Shown here one piece after another: positions 48,894 through 63,457 of a stretch of 64,000 nucleotides of DNA (positions within the stretch are counted from its first letter, which is position 1; each line of letters starts with the position of its first letter). This stretch comes from Lycocorax pyrrhopterus obiensis (Eukaryota; Chordata; Aves; Passeriformes; Paradisaeidae). Below the pieces are notes generated by a model. It made no database searches and was not told the DNA's origin. It saw only the letters and a list, made by a program, of their open reading frames with translations. The stretch covers positions 44,364,383 to 44,428,382 of the forward strand of contig JACSVZ010000001.1 in NCBI GenBank assembly GCA_014706295.1, read 5' to 3'. A program made the translations under genes and the position numbers.

Positions 48894-49459
48894 GACCGCT
48901 ATCTCATTCGTTAACCTTCAAACCATGTGCAGAAGTTAAAGTCAAATTATTTCTTGTCTTTTCCTTCTCTGTTTTTCATATAATTCTTCCTAAAGGATAA
49001 ATTGCACTTTAAAACCTTATGGATTATATATTCTTTCCTAATACGAAAGCTTCTAAGCCTTGTCTCCGGAATCCTGAGAAAGGCATCTAGTTTCTTGGCT
49101 CATACAAGACCAGAATCCACTTTCATATGGATTTGAATGGACACATAATCCAAATTGTTCCTATTATTCAGATTCTTTATGGACTTCTCTTTCATAATTA
49201 CGATCACTGAATAATGTGCACGTTCAGTACTGGAAGGACTTTACATGTGGGTTTGGAGACTGTGTTTTTTCTTTCTGCTCATCAGACAATTATGAAGAAG
49301 CCAAGTAAGGAAAGCACATGAAGTGGTAATGGAGCCAAATGGAAATTCTTTTATCCTGCTAAAGCATAGGAGAACTGGGAAAGACTTCTGAAATTTTATC
49401 ATTTTTACTCTCATGTCTTGCTTTAGACCATAGATTTCTGTGTCAGTTCTTTATTAATT
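48894..49459. other. Unique AT-rich non-coding DNA
   Basis: No gene or named repeat recognised between the LTR and the next CR1. Confidence 0.55.
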
Positions 49460-49846
49460 GGATTGTATCCAGAGAAGGACCAAGAAGATGATCAGAGGAC
49501 TGGAGCATCTTTCCTATACAGACAGGCTGAGAGAGTTGGCAATGTTCACTCTGGAGAAGCAAAGGCTTAGAGGGGACCTCCTAGTGACTTCCCAGTACTT
49601 AAAAGGAGCTACAAGAAAGATGGAGATGTATTTTTGCAAGGCCTTGAAGTGATAGGACAAGGGGTAATGGTTTTAAACTTGAAGAAGGTAGGCTTAAATT
49701 AGATCTTTGCTAGAAGGTTTTTACTGTGAGAGCGGTGAGGCACAGGAACATGCTGCCCAGAGAAACTGTGGATGCCCCATCTCTGTTAGCACTCAAGGCC
49801 AGGTTGGATGGGACTCTGAGCAACCTGGTCTAGGGGAAAGCGTCTC
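49460..49846 (+). repeat. CR1 LINE fragment, extreme 3' end missing
   Basis: The segment runs from the ORF2 end into the 3' UTR: AAGATGATCAGAGGACTGGA, GACAGGCTGAGAGAGTTGG, TCACTCTGGAGAAGCAAAGG, GATAGGACAAGGGGTAATGG, GAACATGCTGCCCAGAGAA, GATGCCCCATCTCTG and CAACCTGGTCTAGGGGAAAG. It breaks off before the GTTGGAACTAGATGATC-type block and octamer tail, so the last 60-80 bp are gone. The remnant frame 49458-49652 is CR1 ORF2, not a host gene. Confidence 0.92.
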
Positions 49847-52800
49847 TCCTTAAGGCTATTAGGTACCTGCCTTAATTACAATAATTATTTGCTCAGATTG
49901 ACCCTTAAGACCCTTCCTTAGTTTCATGAGGAAGACCATTTTCTATATGTTGCAGTGATGATGTCAGACTTTCCTAAAACAAATGAAACCAAAGAAAAAT
50001 GTATGAATTTTAATGAATTATGAAATGCTAAAATATGTTGCTAAGCTGTCTAAAATGTCAAATAAAAGATGGTCTATAAGCAAAACTCTGACCCTGAGGC
50101 TAAATGGCTCTGTCTGGCTTGCATCCATTCCATGAAGAAGTACCTCTTAAGCAGATTAATTGTGGAGAGTTAGCTGGAGATTTCCTCAAGCCAGGCAAGC
50201 ATTGAGATAATTGTGGATAAGAAGGTGTCTGAGTTCCTGAAGTCACCCCTTGAACGTCTACGTATGAGCAGAACTGAAGCATCATTTTATGCAGTAAAAA
50301 TATGAATAATAAGAGTATTAACGTGGAAAAAGTTCTACTAATGTAGTGAACTTGTCTTATTTTTTCCATAGAAGGATTTTATGTATAAGAAAACTGAAAA
50401 GAAAAAATTCTTATTCATGAAAGCTTGAGATTTTTCCTTTGTTTTTTGAAGAAAGGGTCTCTGAAGGGCATTTTTTTTACTTTTTCTTGAACACTCTTAA
50501 CTGCTTTGTCTAGTGCCGTTGGTATCCCTTCCAGTAAACACACCATGAGGAACTATTTCAGGATGGGGTCTATAGGTATGACACTTCTTTGTGTAGTTAT
50601 CTCCATATATAGGGTTAAACGTCAGAGGCAGATGGTATTTCAACAACACTGTAAGTTAGTAGTATGTGGAAAGGTTACACCTTTTCATTTTTTTTCAAAT
50701 AGAGGGATCCTTGGCTTCTGCATTTCCTTTCCATATTTCAGGTTTAAGCATACTAATTTCCTGCTCAAAGGAGTTCAGGACTTTATTCAGCTGGACCTTT
50801 AAAATGTCCAAGATTTATTTATACTTTTTAGACAAGTGAGTAATTTATGGGCAATTTTTGAAGATTCTTGTCGTGTACTGATGTGCAATGATTGCTGTGA
50901 CTGTATTTCATTTTCTACCCGTATATACGATTTTGGCCTCCTTTTCAGGAGGATGTTTTTACCAGGTTATAAACACTGGGAGGAAATTGAATTGGTATTT
51001 ATAACAATACGGACACAAAATTCCTAAATCTTATTAAAACCTATCAAAAAAGTACAGGAAATACCATCTCTCCTCTGGACTTCAAAGCCTATCAAATTGA
51101 CCTCTATGTATTTCTAATCCTAGAGTATGATAATTGCCATTGAACCTGTGGCTGCATTGTGGCTGTAGGGAATCCCATAAAGTAACTGTTGTGAACTGAC
51201 ACATCCAGAATGTATTCATCTTACCCAGGTAAGAGGTACCAGAAACACCTAATATTCATTTAAATGTTTTGGAATCTACAGTATTAAAGAAAGCAGGGTG
51301 ATTTTTTTTTTCCATTTAACTTAACTGAATTTTAATGGCTATGCTAGGTTGTAGTGTCATCTAGATTCCTAAACACGATTATTCTCATTTTCAAGGATGA
51401 AAATATTTAAATATCTTTGTTAGGAACTTTTGTGGTTGCTAGGGTTGCAGTATCTGAAAATGTCCCAGTCTAAAGCAGACTGATCTTTCCTGTAAAATGT
51501 TCCATGTGAAAAAAATATATTCTGCCTAGTCTGCTTCATGCCAGTTCATGACTTTGTTCACCCTGGAAAGTAGTGCAGTGTGATAGACATAAATACTCCC
51601 TGTTGGAGGAAGGAAATGAGTTGCCTTAAGGTTCTCACTCCTTCAACAAAGATGTGGCTAATAAAATGCATTATTAGATCATTAGATGAACCCACCCAGA
51701 ATCCGGTCGTCTTCTTAGTTTAGATGTTGTGGTGATGGTGTTAAGAGTTCATCCTTTCCATAAATTTTCAACAGAAACAGATGCATAGTAATTATTTCTT
51801 TTCCAACTAGGAAGTGGGAGTTTCAAATGCATTGTGGTTTTCTGCTTACAACCTGTTTCATGAAAGTACCTTTTCTCTAGGTTCACTCTTCATCATTCAC
51901 CTTTAAATTTTAATACTGTCTGTGTAAGACTGTACGTTTCATAGGAGTTGGAGAAGAACAATGGAAATTGTAATGATAACCTAAATGTTGTGCTTATGTA
52001 GGAAAAAAATCTGAAGTTTGGTCCATGCTTATTTTATTTAACAGTTGTAGATGCTGCTTAGCACTGGTAGCTAAATTTACTGAAGCCTTAGATGGTGAAC
52101 TTTCACCTAGATATTTTATGATTTACTTAGTTAAGTAGAAGAAGGCCCCAGAGCTGGTTCAAGTCAGAAATTAAGGAAGCTACAATCATCAGCAGAAGCC
52201 ACAACCTTTAAGATATAAGAAAAGAAACACCCCACCTAGAAAAGATGAAAAGGACCCAACGAAGAGAGGGAGGACTCCTGACTCCAATATTACTATTGGT
52301 CTGAATTCTTGTGTGAGGGGTGGGGAACTTCAATTTAAGGGTATTATTGCTGATGCATTTCTTTGTTCAAGGTCCCTCTGGAGGCACACAGCTCAAGCTG
52401 TAATGCCACTAATAATTTTTTTAGAAGTATTTATATAGAGGAATCTATCTTTCAGCTTATTGATTCAGTGGAAACCTAGAACAGTTTAGAGATGTATGCC
52501 AGCTGTGGCGGCTGTCATGCGTAACTTCCATAGTATAATGTTGGTCTAATGCAAGACAAAAATAATTCAGTCCCAGAACTGGAGCATCTCAACCTTTCCT
52601 TTCTTCTTCCTTATTTCAGCTGAGCTTTTTATTCTCCTAGTTTCTTTCTTCCTTTTTTTTTTTCTTTCTCTCTTCTCCTCCCCCCCCCCAACATTTTTTC
52701 CCTAGCTATACACATGCACACCTCAAAACTGGGCAAGAAGCAAACGCACATTTTTCTGAAACTCTGGGTTTCTGACCATATGTGTGCAACTAAAACCTAA

Positions 52801-53974
52801 CCATGTGAACAGACAGGTAAATCTTGAAAGTATTTTATAAGACTTAGTCATATTTTTTGGAGATTCTGGCCTGCAGTGAGTTTTGTAGAAGAGTATGTGT
52901 GAAAAAAAGTCTTAACATAACTCAGTCTAAATTGCTGTATTTTTCTAAAAGTAAATATGAGAATTTAAATTAAAAAATTTCAAGAATATGACCATCTTAG
53001 TTCAGGAAGTCTCAGGACTCACAACTTTATCAAACAAAGGAACTCCACATTTCTGAATGCATTCTGTACTAAATTCTGTATACTGAGACACTGCAATGAT
53101 ACTGATTATTTCACGCAAAAAATTTACATTCTTATCAGTAATGACCACAGGAATAAATTTGAAAAAAAAGAACTCTACTAACATGAAAAATAATTTTCTA
53201 GTAATGAACATATGAATGTAATATCATGTTGCAAAGTTTGTGCAAGTGTTTTTCAAACATTTACATAGTCCATTTGTTATGAATGAGACTGCTGATTTGA
53301 ATTAAAGTTAATGTAGTTGCAACATATAATTTACAGACTTTAGACATTCCCAGAGTTTAATGGGAAAAGGACAATCAGAATATACATCTGAGCCTCCTAT
53401 ACATCACTGAGTTTCAGCGGCTTAAGTTATGAAAGTGACTATGCACAAAGTTTGCAAAGTAGAATATGACTAATTCTTTCAGATGTATTTTAGGGAATGC
53501 TGATGAAATCCAAATATTCTCTAAATATTTGACAAGGTAAGTAGAGCATTGAATAATAAACATGGAGCAGTAAATGGTGTAATTACCAGGGATATCCTCA
53601 AAAGTCTTACTGACAGCCAGTAGATTTTCTTTGCCGGTGTTATACAACATCCATTTTTATATTTCTTTGATATCACTAATCTGAATTTGGTGATAGATTG
53701 ATATTTTTACTTGGTATCACTTGAATGAGTCTATGTAAATTTAGGTGAAATTTTTATTAAGTTTAGAAAATCCTGCAATGCATGCTGATTGCAGTTACTT
53801 TTAAATAATTTTTCTAATAAATTTTCAAACACTTGTGAAGTTTGGATTACAATAATTCACAGAAAGGTACTGACTTTTGTCTCTTAATGTAAAAAATGTT
53901 CTATCAACAGAATAATAGGAACATATATTTCAAATTGCATCCTGCAGTGTATCAAATGCAGTATAACCAGCCTA
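49847..53974. other. Unique AT-rich non-coding DNA
   Basis: No gene recognised. Segment 52.14-52.43 kb has a composition and word pattern (AAACACCCCACC, GGTGGGGAACTTC, GTCCCTCTGGAGGCACA, then CCACTAATAA) reminiscent of an unidentified LTR. A polypyrimidine tract lies at about 52618-52690. Confidence 0.5.
52642..52689 (+). repeat. Polypyrimidine tract
   Basis: An uninterrupted run of T and C, with T-rich, TC-alternating and C9-10 parts in succession. It could adopt triplex (H-DNA) structure. It is not followed by an AG that would make a convincing splice acceptor with a coding exon. Confidence 0.85.
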
Positions 53975-54402
53975 TCAAAAGAGGAGGGTAACAAACCTGA
54001 TGAGAGGGCTGGAATAAATGTCTCACAAGGAGTGGCTGAAGGCTCTGTGTTTATCTAATTTGGAGAAAAGGAGACTTGACACATTACCTCACTGATCTCT
54101 ACAGCTTCCTGAGGAGAAGTGGAGAGGGAGGTACTTAATCTCTTCTCCCTTTGATCCAGTGACAGGACAGTTCAAAGCTGCATCAGGGGAGAGTCAGACT
54201 AGATGTTAAGAAACATTTCTTTACTGAGGAGGTAGTCAAATCCTGGAACTGGCTTTCTAGAGAGGTGGTCAATATCCCAAGCCTGTGAGTGTTAGACATT
54301 TGGACAATGCACATAGCAACATGATTTAAGTTTTTGTCAGTCCTGAAGTCTTCAGGAAGTTGGGCTAGGTGATCACTGCACGTCCCTCCCAACCAAAATA
54401 TT
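53975..54402 (+). repeat. CR1 LINE, diverged 3' end
   Basis: The order of blocks is AGAGGGCTGGAATAAATGTC, TTTGGAGAAAAGGAGACTTG, GTGACAGGACAGTTCAAAG, AGACTAGATGTTAAGAAACA, GTCAAATCCTGGAACTGGC, GGGCTAGGTGATCACTG and CGTCCCTCCCAACC, ending AATATTCT. This is a CR1 3' region of an older subfamily with many substitutions and only a hint of the terminal octamer. Confidence 0.88.
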
Positions 54403-57400
54403 CTCCCCTTTCCTCCCTCCCCATGTTGTCATCCTTTTTAGATTTCACCTACTGATTTCAGACCATTTCTTCATATTACTAAGATAATTTTGAATTCAAA
54501 AACCACACTTCAGAGAGCTTTCACTCCCTACTATTTCATGTCATTTGGAAATTTTTAAGTGCACTCTCTAGTTATATCAAAGCTACAGCTGCAAATACTG
54601 AACAAAACAAATTTCAGCAGAGGTCCCTGTGAATCCCCACTAGAAACAGAGTCGGATAACCTAAATGTAAAGTTATTTTCTTGATTATACATCCACCTTC
54701 TTGATTATTTTACCTTCTTCAGCAGTATTTTTTTATGAAAATGTCATTTAAACTAAAGTTCCACTAGTCAAAGTGAATCAGTTTTATTACTTCTTTTATG
54801 AACTCTGCCAGGTTTTCTATGAAAAGACTAAATTAAATTAGTTTGACACAGTCAATTCTTGACAAATCCCTACTTGATGATTCCTGACAACTCTATTTTT
54901 ATCCTCTCTGTATATTTTTATTAAATTTAGACATTTAACTGAATATTCATAGGCTTTTCCTCATTTTCTGCAGTGTTGAAGCTAAAGAAACTTGTTATTA
55001 ATTAATTACTGAGTCCTCTTTTTCTCACTTTTATTTACTGATGTAATGCTTCTCCTAAACCTCTTACAAGAGAAGAGCTGAGCAATCATCACTGGTGGTT
55101 GAAACAATATTTTAGTTAGGTCTTTACATGCCGCAGCTTCACCAAGGCATCTTACAATCTAACTTAAGTAGTAATTTCTTCTTGCCTTATTCTGGTCTAT
55201 GTTACTATCCTACGGGCCAGTCACAACTCAACTCTGATGTTCTAGAGATCAGAACATAATAACTGAGTCATTGACCTTTTCTGTATCATCTACTTTTTTT
55301 TTTTAAATGTACTTCACAGTTAATTAAAGTACTTGTAGTTTATCTTCTTCTCTACTTGCATTCTTCCATTTATTTTATTCTCCATAGGTTGTAGCTCATC
55401 TTTCAAACTCTAAGCTTCTTATGTGCTTGTTTGATACTTTAGATTGATTTATTTATTTAGTATAGCCCTATTTTTATTTTTCTATGACTACATTTTATAC
55501 TCAGGCTATTAAAAGAGTTCATGGCGTTAAAAGTTTCTTACCACAGTTCCTAACTTTATTTACCACTAAGAAAAATCTACTGCATTTTCTTTTAAGTCAT
55601 CTTTAGCTCTTCTTTTATTTGGGTGTAAGCCAAGGAATAAGTTATTGATGTGATGCAAGAAGAATTACAATTATTGAATAACCACTATGCATCTCCATGA
55701 CCTTGGTTGTCCTTGATAATAATCAGGCAAAGCAACAAAGTGTTCAGAGAATGAAAGAATAAGAGACTTACCATAAGGGATGATAACAATTCAGAAACCA
55801 TGAAGGAGCTGTCATGTTACAAAAAGAAATTTGTATTTATTCAGTGGTATGTTTTTAATAATTCTTTACATTCAGAATGATTTTTCCAGTAACCTTTTAA
55901 AAATATTGCAGTGGGAATTTCACATCATTCAGCTGTTTTTTATTCCGCTCTTAAAACCTCATGTGAAACAAAGGTAGTTCATATATATAAGTTTTTTATG
56001 TTCTCTGGTGTACACTTATATGCCTATCCCATTTTACTGATATTTCTACAAGGGAAAGTGTGTTCTAGCACAAATTATAAAGGCATACCCTGTTGTGTAG
56101 TGGTAGCTTTATTGGTTTTGGCTTGTGCTTCCAAGTCAGCAAATGGTTTTTGCGATATACAATCATGTTTTCTATTGTTCTGAAGAGCACAGATGTATTA
56201 TGATTTAGGTTATTTGTCACATCTCTGCTTTTTAGTTATTTTTGGGCTTTGAATTCAGGAGATTTTTATCATCTCTTTGCAATGTGGCATTCAACTCTCA
56301 AAGGCAGAGAACCATCTTTAAAATGCACCATTTTAGTCTAGAATTCACACTGTCAACTGAATGTCTCCAGACTACTGATAGTGCTGATAAGAGCACCATT
56401 GACTCTGAAAGGGAATTTCAGTGCTTTGTTCATGTCTGAACTCTAGAAACGTGGCATTTGGATGTATAGATCTGAAGCTGAATAAGTTTCTTCTTCGTTG
56501 CTGCTTTAGAAAGTAGCATATTTTTTATGACCTGATTATAATACCATTTTCTGGGACTCTAATGCCATGAATGAATAAGATAATAGGTTGGCACAGCAGT
56601 ATTTCCATCTCCTACATAATTAAATGAACTATAACAGTCTAGTGATGTTCTAATTTTGTTTGGCTTTGAAACTCACAGAACAGAATAGATTCTTCTGTTC
56701 AATCTTTTACGTGTGTGAGCAAATTCTAGGTGAAGTAGTTGGACCTCTGCTTTTCATCTCTTTCTTTCTTACCTTCTCTCATCTCAGAAATACATTTAAA
56801 CTTTGTAGGTAATAAAATATTATTTACACACACTTGGTAGAGTGCCCAGATTTTATGCAGGTCCTGTATGTTTTCTTGTGCATGTGTATGACAAAAAAAT
56901 AAAAATTCTTAAAAAGTCTTAAATTCATTAGATGGACCTTTACACATTATAAATATGTAGATTCTTTTATATATCATTTTTCCCCTCCTGATTTGAGAGC
57001 AAAAAGATTATTATAAAAACCCAAACAAACCAAACCCAAACCCCTATTTTTTTTTTTTTTAATTCAGGTCAGAAATTACTTCTAAATAATTTTTAATTAC
57101 ACAAAAATTGTAAATAGGTGGAAAGAAAAAATATTGTGTTAGATGTTTCAACAAGAAAAATACAGAATTTAGTGTAATAAGCCGCTTCACGTGGAGAAAG
57201 CTGTTAAAGCAAATGGAAAAGATCTTAGACTTGCTAGCGGCCAAAAGCTAACTTTAAGTGCTCTTCAAATATAATAGTTCCAAGTGGTCTGAAAAACAGG
57301 AAAAATAAGAACTGGTTTTGTTTTTGAAGATTTAGCAAAATATTAAATCCAGAACAAAGACACTTTCCAGAAGAGAAAACAAATTGTAAAACAGAAAAAA

Positions 57401-58107
57401 GCAGTGTTCATTTCAAATTTGAGTTGGAAAGATGTTGGAAATAAAGCAGTTTCCTCTGACTTAAGCATTAGGATAAGGTATTTGTATATTTTTTTAATTC
57501 CAGATTTATTCACAGATGAGTAGCTTAAGTATGCTAATGAAAACTGATGCTGGAACACATCTCTAAGTTCATCTTTGTGGACAAAGAACAATGCAATTAT
57601 CACGTACAATCAAAGAGACAAAACCCACATTCTTAAAAATTCTGCATAAATATAAATTACATTTTATATAATGTTGAAATCGACTTTCTTATTCATTTAA
57701 TTAACTATGTATATTGTATAACTTTGACTTAGTTTTTAGTTGATCCCTATAAAAATATGTAGCATAAATATATTTTTCCTGGAGTATGGAAAAATCACCA
57801 TTTGTAGGGAATTGAGGCATTCCTATTCCTATTAAAACTAAAATTTTTATTTAAAAATATATAAGCATTTAGATGGTTAGTCCAAATTCCATCTTCCTGT
57901 CTCATCCAAATCACTATGTATAATTCCTTCAGAAAAAATTGCTCCAAAGTAAACCAATTAAGATTTAACCAAAAAAGTCACAGAATTAGATATTTTCAAT
58001 TAATTAACAAGAGTATTAATTTTAAGTCACACTTTTTTGGTTTTTTTGGGTCACTTTGGACTGTGGTTTTTTTTTCGTTTCTCCCATTCAATGAGAAGAA
58101 TTGTATA

Positions 58108-58127
58108 TATTATTATTATTATTATTA
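58108..58127. repeat. (ATT)n microsatellite
   Basis: About six TAT/ATT units after a short TATATA. Confidence 0.9.
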
Positions 58128-61100
58128 CGTGTATATTTCTCTTAGGCTGTGAACTAACGTGGGCAGTATCAAAGCTACTAGGACTCCTTCAGTATGTGAA
58201 ACATTTTAAGTATAGTACTAAACTCATTAGTTTCTATGGAAACAATTGCTGGTTTATAGGACATAACAGACTACGTATTTACAGAAACACCAGAAATGAA
58301 CTTAGAATAGTATGAACTTGACAGATTCAGAAAGGATACTCTTGTCAGAAAGATGCTGGAACGCCTTTTTATATCAGGATGAATGTACAACACAGTCCTG
58401 GTTAGATGATTTGGTAGAAAAAGGAGGCTGAAAGAATAATGGAAGATATGGAACAATTCAAGCTTAGAGATTTGTAGTGATCACTGTAAGGTTAATATTA
58501 CACAAAACTGAAGTACCTCTTCAGTTCGTCTTTAAACTATGGAAAGTGAATGCTCATATTAATTCACCAGATGTTACCCAGAAAATGGCAGTCCAGTGTC
58601 TAATAATTATAATGCTGGCAGTCAGAATAGTATTCGCAAAAGTGAGATTTCTTACCTAAATACATTCTTTTCCTCATTCATTTGCTCATTTACACCTGTC
58701 TTTCCCTTTAGAACCATTCCATGCTTTTATACAGTTTTATGATTGGAGCACTTAATTGAAAAATAGAGAGGAAGGTTCCAGGTTCTCCTCCTGAGGCGAA
58801 ACCCCAGCAACTGTTTTCAGGAATATCCCCTCAGAACATGTGAGTTTTTGCTCTGAACCATCAAACTGAGACAGATTTAGTAATCAGGAGTTATTCTCCT
58901 TGAGTAAATAGTTTAAACATTAAGCTATTGAGAAACTGTATACTACCATTCATTCCACTTCACGTTAAGGAAAATTTCTATACCTGCAGGGAAATTTCTG
59001 CTCAATTGTTTATTTGAAATTCAATGATGTCAGTGTGATTGGATGTGCATACTACATTGAGTCTCTCAGGGAGTGTAGATGAGATGGGTGTCTTTTTGTT
59101 TAAAGCAGTCTGAGATTTACAGTCAAGATATTTTCAAGTCTCCTGAGATGGTAGTGCTTTTCAACTTAAGTTGAAGCAAAACCATGTGCAAAGTACATTT
59201 CTGCCAAAAAAAAAAAAAATTTACAGATACAAAACCTCATAGACAGCTTCAATCTTTTTTAATTCCTCTTAAGTACTCATTTTAAACATTATTCTCCCTG
59301 CAGATGAAAGACTGTTTATGTACATGAAATTAAATTTGTTCCTATGGTCACAGGTATTTTGACAAAACAATTCATGCAACACACAGAGTAATCAGTTTAT
59401 CTAACCTAAAATCTATGCAAAATTAATAGAGTAAAACGTTTTTAATATCTTATTATTTTCTGGTTTATTTATCTTATTGTTGCCACACAGTTATGCTTCC
59501 TAATTATATTCCATAGTTAATTTTATTAGCTAAAAGCAAATATTTGACATACAGTATTTTGAAATTTCTGCTCTAACTCCTGTTGTGTTATAAATAGTTT
59601 TCTTAAAACCCTTTTCTTCTTCCTAGTGTTTTCTTTTTTTTTTTTTTAATCTTGAATGAAACTGAATTATTTATACATTGCTTAAAACATGGTATATCTT
59701 TTCTATTTTTTTGTTTAAAGCTGCATTCTTTCTGTATCTCAGTTTAGTTATCTTGATGTAATATGTATAAATAAATAACAATGCTGGGCCAACACCCAGA
59801 AATATACATTGAGAAAAACAGACTATCAGTTCTTCTTAACCACTTCTCATTATTTTCCAACGTGCCATCAGAGTTGCTGTGGTATTCACTGTAGCTTTCC
59901 CTACTGGTTTTATGCTACCAAGTTTTATTTTCAGGTCAGACGATGAAATCATTAGGCAGTTTTTTCTCATGCAGATCTCTTACAGCACTCAAAAATGGTA
60001 TAATAATTTCACATTTCATAGGAATATTAGAAGATACGATTAATTTATGACAAATTTTCAAAAACGGGAGCCTAAAATTATAATAAAAAAAAATTATATC
60101 TAAATACACAGGCTGTCATTAAAGCACATAAACACTTCACTGATTTGTACTCAGATGAATCTGGATTCAATATCGGTGATTCCATTCCCACTTTAACATT
60201 ATAAAAGCGCAGGTAAAGGGAACTTCCTCTTTAACCTGCTCGTTTCCTTCTGCTACTCTTAGCATTTGTGCAGTTGCTTCATGAACTAGACCTGTAAGTA
60301 CATGGTTTCTGAGAATATACTAATTAATTTTATTTTATTGGGTTTTTTTGTTTAGATAAGTTTTGTTAATTTGTTATTGCATTAATTTTTGAAACAAATT
60401 CCCTAGCTCTCAGAAAAAGTAAGGTAAAATAAGGGCGGATTGAAGAGCAGTTGTCAGTTATGCCCTATTAAGGAGAACAGGCACCTGCAGCATAATTCAA
60501 GTACATTTATTCTTAGGGAAGAATATTGGTCTCATTAGCCATAGAAACCAAGGAGTAATTATTTGTAATTGCTTCATGGATCAATCCCACCTTCATGTTC
60601 CAGCAAGTAGAACACTGAGCAATTAAGTGAAGCATAAGCTTTACTTCATGCTTTAGCTGTGTGAATTCTTTTCTACAAGAGCAGGATACAACACTTAAAA
60701 TTACACGAAGAAGGAATTTTCTAGAAACAAATATGTACAATAGTCAGGGACATGAGATTAAATAGGAGGAAAAATTGTTCAGCAGAGGGAGTAAGCATAG
60801 ATTTAACTTTTTAGGTTTTCTTAATGACAGTGATTCAGATGACTCTCTTACCATTTTTCTCTTATTTAGATAAGGAAGTGCTACTCAGGCATTCAGAGTT
60901 TTAGTCTCTGTGTTTGTTTTTCACCAGCTCATTTTTCAAATTGAAGAAAGGGTAGAGAAACCTGACATTTTCATAAGAAAGTGGATTTGTTTTTGTAATA
61001 TTGCAGAAATCGAAACTGAAGTAGCATGAATTCAAAATACCTCAAATGAATAGGGCTACAGCAGCCTCAAGCTCATTAGTCATTAGAAACCCTAATTCTG

Positions 61101-63425
61101 TGTGTACTCTTCTCCTACAAACATTAATTCTCCTGGGCAAAAAATCAGGTTGACTCATCCTCAATGTTCACTGTAATTTAATATGAATAGACTATTCGTC
61201 TAATATATCAAATTCTACCAGCCTTCAGGACCGATCCTCTTTTAAAGATGGCTTTCTTCATTTCTCTAAATCACTATGACGCATTCCTTCTTCTTTTTAT
61301 GTCTTTAGCTCATAACTTACATTCCACAGTTATTCCCAAATATTTCATATTCCCTCTCTCTCCCTATATTTCCTACAGCATGTTCTTATACATTGGAATG
61401 CTTGTCTTTAAAGGAAGAAAAATTTATGTATCATTCATGGAGGAAAACTTCATCTTTCCAGATTGCAACAGTTTTCATCAATTGCTGGTCTCTGGTTCAG
61501 ACACAGGTACATTCCTATCACTGGCTGCAGACATAGGACAGAGGCTAAAACAATCTGAATACTTTTTAAAGTTGGATAACTGCTGAATGTAGGAAAAATC
61601 TTAAAAGCTGGAAGTGAGAGTTTTATTCAGAAACTGTCATTTATCACATCTCACAGCAGCTACACATATGTGCTGCAAATATCTACAGCTGATCTGATAG
61701 ATATATATTTGTTTTCCATTCAATGGCTCTGAGTTTTAAATAAATCATACAAATAAATTTATAAATATGTAGAACACATTAAAAATGTACAACAACTATA
61801 CACAGCAAGATGTGTTATTTTTCATATAAAGAAAGATCACACAAATTATTTTAATCTTGTAGTCCTAATTCCTTAAATTTCTTTTTCCTACTGTTTTCTG
61901 GTACTCGACGTTTTGCTTTCTTTTGTTATTAAAGTGTCATCCATGTTGAAATTATTTATGAACTTGTTGTTCTGAGACGGTTTTGGTGCCTGGCCCTTCA
62001 AACTGTTTCTTGATTCTATTCTTGTTTGTCTAAAGTCCAGTAGTGGTAGTCAAGTAAATAATCCCTTTATTTAAACAAAAATTTAGAAACTAAAGGTTGA
62101 CATTACATCATCCTGACACAAATATAATTGCTCAGGAATAACAATCACATGTAGTTTCTCCACACACAAGACGAAAAGAGCATTAAAGTTGAGAAATCAA
62201 CAGCTGAATGGTTTAAATGCCGATATTAAAAATGCCTATATTATTTCCCAGGTAATTTAATATGGCTTCACTTTAAAATTATTTATTGCTTAGTCTTTGT
62301 AACAGTGCTACGATGGTACCGTTCTGCTGCACTGTCATCACAATACTTCTAGGTGTTTTGTGAGCACTTTCTTCACAACAAAAAAAATTGATGTAGAAGT
62401 TTAAGAACATGATTCTCGCGATCTGAATCTCACCTTCACAGTGACAGATACCTACAGAATAATTTGCTTTGAACACAAAGGTATTCCATCACTAACTATT
62501 CTTGTATGTATGTCCTCCTCAGACAATAATCCAATGTGTCCAAGTACTTTGGCTGTAAGGCAAGGTCAGCGTTACTTTTAGTATTTTGAAAGAAAATTGT
62601 AATCCAGTGATGACATTTATTTTGGAATTAATGACTTACAATTAGTGTGCATGTAAATTCATGTAAATGAATGCAATACATGTAAAGACACCTAAGTCTA
62701 TACATTCTTATTGTAGTCACTGTAGATTCAGTAAACACAGTTATTGGATCAGAAAATTAATTTCACCTAAAAGTTTAAGGCTTGACTCAGTTGTTTCTAT
62801 GTAGGATGAAGCTTGAGATACCCTTTGGCAACTTACCTCACAGTCAACTGAGGCTTCAGGAGCATGATGATTTTCTAAAGCATATCTGCCAGATCAGGAG
62901 AGATTTTGCAGATACTCCAGGGCAGCTCAAAATGTCAATACATATTCAGGAAGTTTAATCCTTCCCCTAATAGCTGTTAGTCCGATCAGTCTGTAAATAT
63001 TTTCTACTACACAGATTGTCAGCCCAACTTTAGAGTAGGTTGTAGAATTTTCAATCCTTATTTCAGAGAAGTGGTAGTGACAGAGACACAAAATAATTCT
63101 GTGTTTCCTGTGTATTAATAAGCTAGCTTACTTTATGTAATAGACTAATTATATGGAATCCTTGAATCTCAGCGCTCTCAAGCCACTAAGGAGACTCTTA
63201 TGGGGATCTATACCACAGTTGCAAATTCTATTTCACAGAATGGGGTCTTTAATTTAGGGAACTCTTGCTAGTGTTTTAAATAACTACTAAAGCATTCCTC
63301 TTAAATTAACTGTTTTATACTGTTGATGGAACTGAAAGAAATCATATTGATTGTGGGGGCCAGGAGGCTTCTCCTTACTTAGTACCAATTATGTATATGG
63401 AACTTCCTAGTGAGTCCATTAAAAC

Positions 63426-63457
63426 AATAAATAAATAAACAAACAAATAAATAAATA
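63426..63457. repeat. (TAAA)n and (CAAA)n compound microsatellite
   Basis: AATA-type tetramers flank two AAAC units. It is a simple sequence repeat. Confidence 0.9.

Noticed and set aside
49458..49652. 64-codon frame with K-K-M-I-R-G-L-E-H-L-S-Y-T-D-R-L
   Set aside because: It is the decayed C-terminal tail of CR1 ORF2, not a host gene.
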